8,779 nucleotides of DNA from Bacteroidales bacterium (GTDB taxonomy: Bacteria > Bacteroidota > Bacteroidia > Bacteroidales > NBLH01): assembly GCA_029933755.1 (NCBI GenBank), contig JAOZNO010000119.1, positions 1 through 8,779 on the forward strand, written 5' to 3'. The notes under the pieces were generated by a model. That model saw nothing but the letters and a program-made list of their open reading frames with translations. It was not told the origin of the DNA and ran no database searches. Both the position numbers and the translations under genes were made by a program. Positions 6,305 through 8,779 of this stretch are shown piece after piece; the first letter of the stretch is position 1, and each line of letters opens with the position of its first letter.

Positions 6305-7082
6305 TATCTCTATCTTTTGATAATGAACGTAAAATAATAAAAACCAGCAAACTTATAGTAACAAATATAACCGAAACAGGGCGAGCATATTTCAAACCAA
6401 AAGCACCAAAATATTCATAAATTAAAACAGGTGTTATCATTGGGTGATAGGCCACAATAACTACAGCTCCAAATTCACTCATTCCACGAGCAAACATCAT
6501 GATAAATCCAGATAGTATATTTCGCCACGCTAATGGTAACGAAATAGTGATAAATGTTCTGAAAGGTGAAGCACCTAATGTATAAGCAGCCTGTTCTAAC
6601 CTACGTGGAACATTATAAAACCCATCACGTGCGGCATTCACAAAAAACGGAAGACTAACAAAAGCCATAGCGATTCCAATTCCCAATGAACTTCCAATAA
6701 AATCAAGTCCAAAAAGGTTAGCAAACTTCCCAAGAGCTGAATCTCGTGAAACAAAACCAAGCAATGCAATTCCTGCTGCAGAATGGGGAATGACCACAGG
6801 CAAATCAATAATGCCCTGCAATACACCCTTAAAAGGAAAATCATTTCGAGCCATCAAATACGCAAAGGGAATAGAAAAAAATGCAAATATGATTGTTGTC
6901 ATAAATGCAGTACTTAGTGTTAACCAAATACTGTTTAAAACATCCTCATCTACAATAATTTCCAGAAACTCAGATTTCCCGGTTTGTATAAACATACTGA
7001 ACAAAGGAGCAATGATAAAAAGAACAATCAGCCCACTAAAAAGAATAGTAATATTTTGGAAGAGAGAGTATTTCATATTCAA
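6291..7082 (-). CDS. wtpB: Tungstate/molybdate ABC transporter permease
   Basis: 263 residues with about six hydrophobic segments: roughly 10-32, 52-77, 89-110, 130-150, 185-212 and 235-252. It forms the membrane channel, as a homodimer in the ModB/WtpB family. The family's cytoplasmic coupling loop is plain at 163-185 (EQAAYTLGASPF followed by RTFITISLPLA), the EAA-x3-G motif that docks on the ATPase. DLPVVIPHSAAGIALL at 93-108 and FARGMSEFGAVVIVAY at 197-212 are typical of ModB-like permeases. Two close Met codons (residues 1 and 3) could each start it. It follows wtpA after 109 bases that hold a nested hairpin, and overlaps wtpC by 14 bases. The choice between wtpB and modB follows the partner WtpA-type protein. 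Confidence 0.93.
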   Translation of the reverse strand: MNMKYSLFQNITILFSGLIVLFIIAPLFSMFIQTGKSEFLEIIVDEDVLNSIWLTLSTAFMTTIIFAFFSIPFAYLMARNDFPFKGVLQGIIDLPVVIPHSAAGIALLGFVSRDSALGKFANLFGLDFIGSSLGIGIAMAFVSLPFFVNAARDGFYNVPRRLEQAAYTLGASPFRTFITISLPLAWRNILSGFIMMFARGMSEFGAVVIVAYHPMITPVLIYEYFGAFGLKYARPVSVIFVTISLLVFIILRSLSKDRDIVRA

Positions 7083-7132
7083 CTTATAATCACAAAGTTC
7101 TTAATCCTTTTTTATCAAAATTTAATAAACTA

Positions 7133-7163
7133 GACTTTCTAAGTTTTAAAAACTTCGCAAGTC
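7133..7163. repeat. Nested hairpin repeat, family A copy 2
   Basis: The arrangement is GACTT-TCT-AAGTTTT-A-AAAACTT-CGC-AAGTC, the same arm-loop layout as 1266-1298. Differences between the copies in the inner arm (GTCTT/AAGAC against GTTTT/AAAAC) and the outer arm occur in pairs that keep base pairing. It lies between wtpA and wtpB, where it could lower permease expression relative to the binding protein or protect the wtpA message. Confidence 0.72.
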
Positions 7164-7191
7164 ATTATAGATTATTACCCGTTATTCCTAA

Positions 7192-8187
7192 TCACAGCTC
7201 AGAGAACTGTGGTACGGCATATTTTTTCAAACTTTCTGGTATATTCTTAAAAGAATCTGTAGTGGAAGGAATCAATCCAGTCTGCCCCTTTTTTTCTATG
7301 ATTATTATACCTTCACTTAAAACAAAGTCCATAAAAACCAAAGCAAGTTCTTTATTTTTTGCATCATTGTGCATGGTTATACCATAAACCATAGGTGCTC
7401 CTGTTTTAGTAATCCAATCTCCTTTTTTCTTGCCTCTAATTTTTGTTTCTACAGTTGAATAATACTCTTTCAACTCAAATTTCTTTAAATTAATACTATC
7501 CGGCAACAATAGATACTTCAACTTATGCTGCTGTGCTACTGAACGATACAAAAATATGTAATCTAGAGTTCCTGTTTCGAGCAAAGCAAGCAAGTCTGTT
7601 TCTTTTGGTCTGACATACTTATTATCTTTTGCAAGAATTTTATCAGAAAAACCTTGTTTATTATAAAAATTATCAGCTAATTTAGAAACTAAAACAGCCC
7701 TGTACCCACAAGGATCAGCATCTGGGTTAGAGCGTCCATAGCGAACCTCCTCCTTTAAAAGAATTTCAGTCCAGTTTTGAGCAGTTATTTCATTAGCAAA
7801 TTTTGATTTTTCAGTATAAACAATTGCCATTTCGTTACCAGCAAATTTCATATTAAAATCAGTGTATTCAGGAATCAACATTTCATCAATTACTTTGTAA
7901 TCAGCCGATGCAAAAATATCACAATAACGGTTTAAATCAGTTATTTTTCGGGCACTTGCAACACTACCAGCAGCCTCCATCAGAATATTCACACCGGGAT
8001 ATTTAGACTCGAATTTTTTTGAAATTTCCTTAAAGGGTATCGCTAAACTTCCTGCATGAAAAATCATTAACTCACCTGTTAAAACACCGTCACCCTCTCC
8101 TTCTCGTTTTTCAAATGATGAGCAAGAAATATTAGCAATCATTAATACTACAAAAGCTAATATTATCGTTATTTTATTTGTTTCCAT
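7192..8187 (-). CDS. wtpA: Tungstate/molybdate-binding lipoprotein WtpA
   Basis: 331 residues. It captures tungstate or molybdate outside the inner membrane and hands it to WtpB. The N-terminus has a hydrophobic signal (ITIILAFVVLMIANIS) ending at C22, a plausible lipoprotein site although -3 is Asn rather than the usual Leu. Family signatures are LMIFHAGSLAIPF at 40-52, EAAGSVASARKITDL at 71-85, FASADYKVIDEMLIPEY at 92-108, NPDADPCGYR at 154-163, RPKETDLLALLETG at 193-206 and the GAPMVYGITMHNDAKN stretch at 263-278. The DPCGYR and ETDLLALLE motifs mark the WtpA type (archaeal WtpA/ModA, octahedral metal coordination) rather than classic E. coli ModA. The gene starts 14 bases inside the end of modE. 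The last residues, PQFSEL, are encoded by a hairpin repeat. Tungstate against molybdate preference cannot be read from sequence. Confidence 0.94.
   Translation of the reverse strand: METNKITIILAFVVLMIANISCSSFEKREGEGDGVLTGELMIFHAGSLAIPFKEISKKFESKYPGVNILMEAAGSVASARKITDLNRYCDIFASADYKVIDEMLIPEYTDFNMKFAGNEMAIVYTEKSKFANEITAQNWTEILLKEEVRYGRSNPDADPCGYRAVLVSKLADNFYNKQGFSDKILAKDNKYVRPKETDLLALLETGTLDYIFLYRSVAQQHKLKYLLLPDSINLKKFELKEYYSTVETKIRGKKKGDWITKTGAPMVYGITMHNDAKNKELALVFMDFVLSEGIIIIEKKGQTGLIPSTTDSFKNIPESLKKYAVPQFSEL
7193..7211 (-). repeat. 3'-end hairpin repeat, family B copy 2 (over wtpA stop)
   Basis: CACAGCTC-AGA-GAACTGTG, related to the hairpin after moaA (2570-2588). On the transcript strand the single mismatch becomes a G-U pair. 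It includes the wtpA stop codon and its last five sense codons. No T-run follows, so it is not a classical terminator. Confidence 0.68.
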
Positions 8188-8563
8188 TCTTATTAATTTT
8201 ATTAAAAAACTTTTTGGTTATTTTTTTTATTGATTGATCAAAATCCTCTCTAAGTTCGTCATATGCAGCCAATAATTGTACTCCTTCAGTTGATAATTGA
8301 GAGCTCCCACCGTCTTTCCCGCCTCTTTGTTTTATCACTAGCGTAAAACCCAACAATTCTTCCGCCTGCTTTATGTTTCCCCATGCTTTTCGATAACTGA
8401 TATTTAAATTATCAGCTGCAGACTTAAGAGATCCGGTACGTTCTATTTCTCTGAGTAGTTCAAACCGTCCATCACCAAGGATTCCTTCATCACTCTGATT
8501 ACACAACCATAAACGATATTTTAAAAAAACATCATAATACTTATCACCAATTGAACCAGCCAT
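8174..8563 (-). CDS. ModE-like transcriptional regulator, DNA-binding domain only
   Basis: 129 residues matching the N-terminal winged helix-turn-helix of ModE (LysR-like HTH). Landmarks: KYRLWLCNQSDEGILGDGRFELL at about 15-37 (shown in part), the helix-turn-helix ERTGSLKSAADNLNISYRKA at 41-60 with the typical SYRKAW, then GFTLVIKQRGGKDGGSSQLSTEG with the family's GGxxGG wing. E. coli ModE has about 262 residues with two C-terminal molybdate-binding domains; here the protein ends soon after a Lys-rich helix, so no metal-binding domain is present. ModE represses transport genes and can activate cofactor genes in Proteobacteria. First in the operon and preceded by a ModE-box-like palindrome, it probably regulates itself and the locus. 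The metal sensor is unclear. Its end overlaps wtpA by 14 bases. Confidence 0.9.
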   Translation of the reverse strand: MAGSIGDKYYDVFLKYRLWLCNQSDEGILGDGRFELLREIERTGSLKSAADNLNISYRKAWGNIKQAEELLGFTLVIKQRGGKDGGSSQLSTEGVQLLAAYDELREDFDQSIKKITKKFFNKINKNGNK

Positions 8564-8587
8564 ACATTAAATTATTTTTCAATATTT

Positions 8588-8611
8588 CGTTATGTTCAAA
8601 AAAACATATTG
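8588..8611. promoter_or_regulatory. Candidate ModE operator (Mo-box-like palindrome)
   Basis: CGTTATGT-N8-ACATATTG, centred 36 bases before the modE ATG. From memory, the E. coli modA operator has half-sites CGTTATAT and ACATAACG separated by 8 bases. Here the left half matches 7 of 8 and the right half 6 of 8, with equal spacing. It lies right after the -7-like box, where a bound protein would block transcription. This is inference from resemblance. Confidence 0.5.
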
Positions 8612-8619
8612 CAAAAATA
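8612..8619 (-). promoter_or_regulatory. Possible -7 box of the modE-wtp-moe-moa operon
   Basis: The minus strand reads TATTTTTG, matching TAnnTTTG. It lies 48 bases before the modE ATG, next to the palindrome at 8588-8611 and at the end of the upstream terminator T-tract. No -33 element is evident at the right distance, so support is limited. Confidence 0.33.
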
Positions 8620-8651
8620 AAAAAAACAATGAATAAATTAAATTCATTGTT
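8619..8651 (-). terminator. AT-rich intrinsic terminator of the gene upstream of modE
   Basis: On the minus strand, AACAATGAAT and ATTCATTGTT form a perfect 10-base stem around a 7-base loop (arms 8642-8651 and 8625-8634). An uninterrupted T-tract of eight overlaps the stem end and continues to 8619. It ends transcripts entering from the gene stopping at 8723 and so marks the operon boundary. The stem is GC-poor, which lowers certainty about efficiency. Confidence 0.7.
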
Positions 8652-8722
8652 GTTTATTTACATATAAAAGATAAGACTATAAATAATACATAACTCTCAT
8701 ACCAATTTGATAGTTGGAGGTT

Positions 8723-8779
8723 TTAAATCTCGATACCCACAATTAGAATATCATCAATTTGAATTTCATCCCCTTTCCG
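8723..8779 (-). CDS. C-terminal end of an upstream gene, possibly a SpoIIE/PP2C-type phosphatase
   Basis: A frame open from the right edge ends in TAA at 8723-8725. It encodes 18 residues, ending IQIDDILIVGIEI. Bacteroidota SpoIIE-domain serine phosphatases often finish with a 'DDI-hydrophobic-hydrophobic-GxxI' strand, so this could be such an end. The terminator about 70 bases downstream supports a real gene ending here. Eighteen residues are too few for a firm identification. Confidence 0.4.
   Translation of the reverse strand, partial: RKGDEIQIDDILIVGIEI

Noticed and set aside
6638..7089. Other-frame open frames within wtpB on both strands
   Set aside because: They overlap an intact permease gene; the Leu-rich product is the frame-shifted reading of membrane segments.
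8723..8779. CsrA-like peptide (RKGDEIQIDDI resembles the CsrA N-terminus)
   Set aside because: The frame stops right after this stretch, whereas CsrA continues for about 40 more residues; CsrA is uncommon in Bacteroidota; the end of a longer gene fits better.

Overview
The window is an AT-rich bacterial segment holding a molybdenum/tungsten locus, with every supported gene on the minus strand. A member of the Bacteroidota is the most likely source. The clues are the base composition, Bacteroidota-style -7 boxes (TAnnTTTG), weak or absent Shine-Dalgarno sequences, a short form of MoaA, and intergenic CACAAAG-type dispersed repeats. Species cannot be named from the sequence alone.

Reading in the direction of transcription (right to left): the right edge carries what looks like the last 18 codons of an unrelated gene (8723-8779), closed by an AT-rich intrinsic terminator (8619-8651). 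A compact control region follows, with a -7-like box and an inverted repeat resembling the E. coli ModE operator (8588-8611). The main gene string then runs modE-like regulator (8174-8563), tungstate/molybdate-binding lipoprotein wtpA (7192-8187), permease wtpB (6291-7082), ATPase wtpC (5252-6304), a divergent MobB-like P-loop protein (4637-5185), moeA (3376-4590), moaA (2592-3392), moaC (2059-2511) and a DUF2459/TIGR02117 membrane-anchored protein (1344-2018). After a 370-base repeat-rich gap come mogA/moaB (440-973) and, at the left edge, an antitoxin-like gene (129-395) overlapping a truncated TumE-like toxin gene (1-160).

The genes form one pathway. WtpA captures the oxyanion, WtpB and WtpC import it, MoaA and MoaC make cyclic pyranopterin monophosphate from GTP, MogA adenylates molybdopterin and MoeA inserts the metal. 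The MobB-like protein may act in a later or accessory step. The ModE-like protein probably controls the locus. MoaD, MoaE, MoeB and MobA are not in the window, so molybdopterin synthase must be encoded elsewhere. 

Beyond the known families, the spaces between genes hold three families of small repeats, each with two copies: a nested palindrome with paired compensatory differences, a short hairpin at the 3' ends of wtpA and moaA, and a CACAAAG triplet repeat bracketing the mobB-like gene. No CRISPR array, rRNA, tRNA or transposase was seen. I see a coherent known pathway with several unusual details, not a clearly new system.
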